Of a stretch of DNA of 64,000 nt, positions 63,989 to 64,000 are shown piece after piece (the first letter of the stretch is position 1; each line of letters opens with the position of its first letter). The DNA lies in NCBI GenBank assembly GCA_900539525.1, contig UQCM01000010.1, forward strand, positions 1-64,000, given 5' to 3'. The notes under the pieces are model-generated. The model ran no database searches, had not been told where the DNA came from, and was given only the letters and a program-made list of their open reading frames with translations. The DNA is from an uncultured Blautia sp. Lineage in GTDB: Bacteria > Bacillota > Clostridia > Lachnospirales > Lachnospiraceae. The position numbers and the translations under genes were made by a program.

Positions 63989-64000
63989 GTGAAAAAAGAG
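63989..64000 (+). CDS. Start of a following gene, cut by the window end
   Basis: GTG AAA AAA GAG begins here with GGGAGGGG seven bases upstream, directly after the ABC-F stop codon. Only MKKE is visible, so no product can be named. Confidence 0.4.

Overview
The window looks like a chromosomal segment of a spore-forming, obligately anaerobic gut Firmicute of the Lachnospiraceae type. The grounds are the gene order rimP-nusA-ylxR-ylxQ-infB-rbfA-nrnA-truB-ribF-rpsO-pnp, a one-cluster fatty-acid operon with FabK and a fused AccDA, a CotJABC spore-coat operon, a Ni-Fe CO-dehydrogenase homologue, a tryptophan T-box, and strong AGGAGG ribosome binding sites almost everywhere. No rRNA, tRNA, CRISPR array, phage or transposase gene was seen. 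The family placement is inference from gene content, not from a database search.

Layout. 1-8.6 kb (mostly minus strand): a divergent CO-dehydrogenase-like protein, a polar amino-acid ABC transporter operon, a ZIP metal transporter, a DedA membrane protein (plus) and GlmS. 8.6-18.4 kb (minus): a sorting-signal-like micro-ORF, a membrane-bound UDP-sugar 4,6-dehydratase with a long leader, MetA (acetyl type), cardiolipin synthase, LigA, an RluF-type pseudouridine synthase, a gene remnant and an unrecognised helical protein. 18.6-30.3 kb (plus): the translation and RNA-processing supercluster rimP to pnp. 30.3-36.3 kb (plus): a Trp T-box and TrpXYZ-type ABC transporter, NrdR-type operators ahead of nrdG, a dUTPase, and a secreted FN3-NlpC/P60 protein. 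36.5-40.2 kb (minus): an NhaC antiporter, and cotJA-cotJB-cotJC-Cu/Zn SOD as one overlapping operon. 40.3-45.5 kb (plus): FtsW/RodA-feoA-feoB, a short Cys-rich Feo protein and an ASKHA (RACo-like) protein. 45.5-55.2 kb (plus): acp-fabK-fabD-fabG-fabF-accB-fabZ-accC-accDA and a second FabK/nitronate-monooxygenase-like flavoprotein, under a strong promoter with a FabT-like palindrome. 55.3-64 kb: a secreted glycosidase-like protein, gltX, a UvrD/PcrA helicase, a DUF1292 protein (minus), an ExoA nuclease, an ABC-F ATPase, and the first codons of another gene.

The window is unusually rich in palindromic intergenic repeats. At least five families (called A-E here) recur, many with terminal inverted repeats and nested hairpins. 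They sit inside operons, in leaders, at stop codons, and once inside the 3' end of the helicase gene. With the CO-dehydrogenase homologue that has lost the canonical proton-relay residues and carries a Fur-type palindrome at its promoter, and the nrdG gene with NrdR boxes but no nrdD beside it, these are the points most worth following. All coordinates were counted by hand. Start codons were chosen from ribosome-binding-site spacing and family N-termini.
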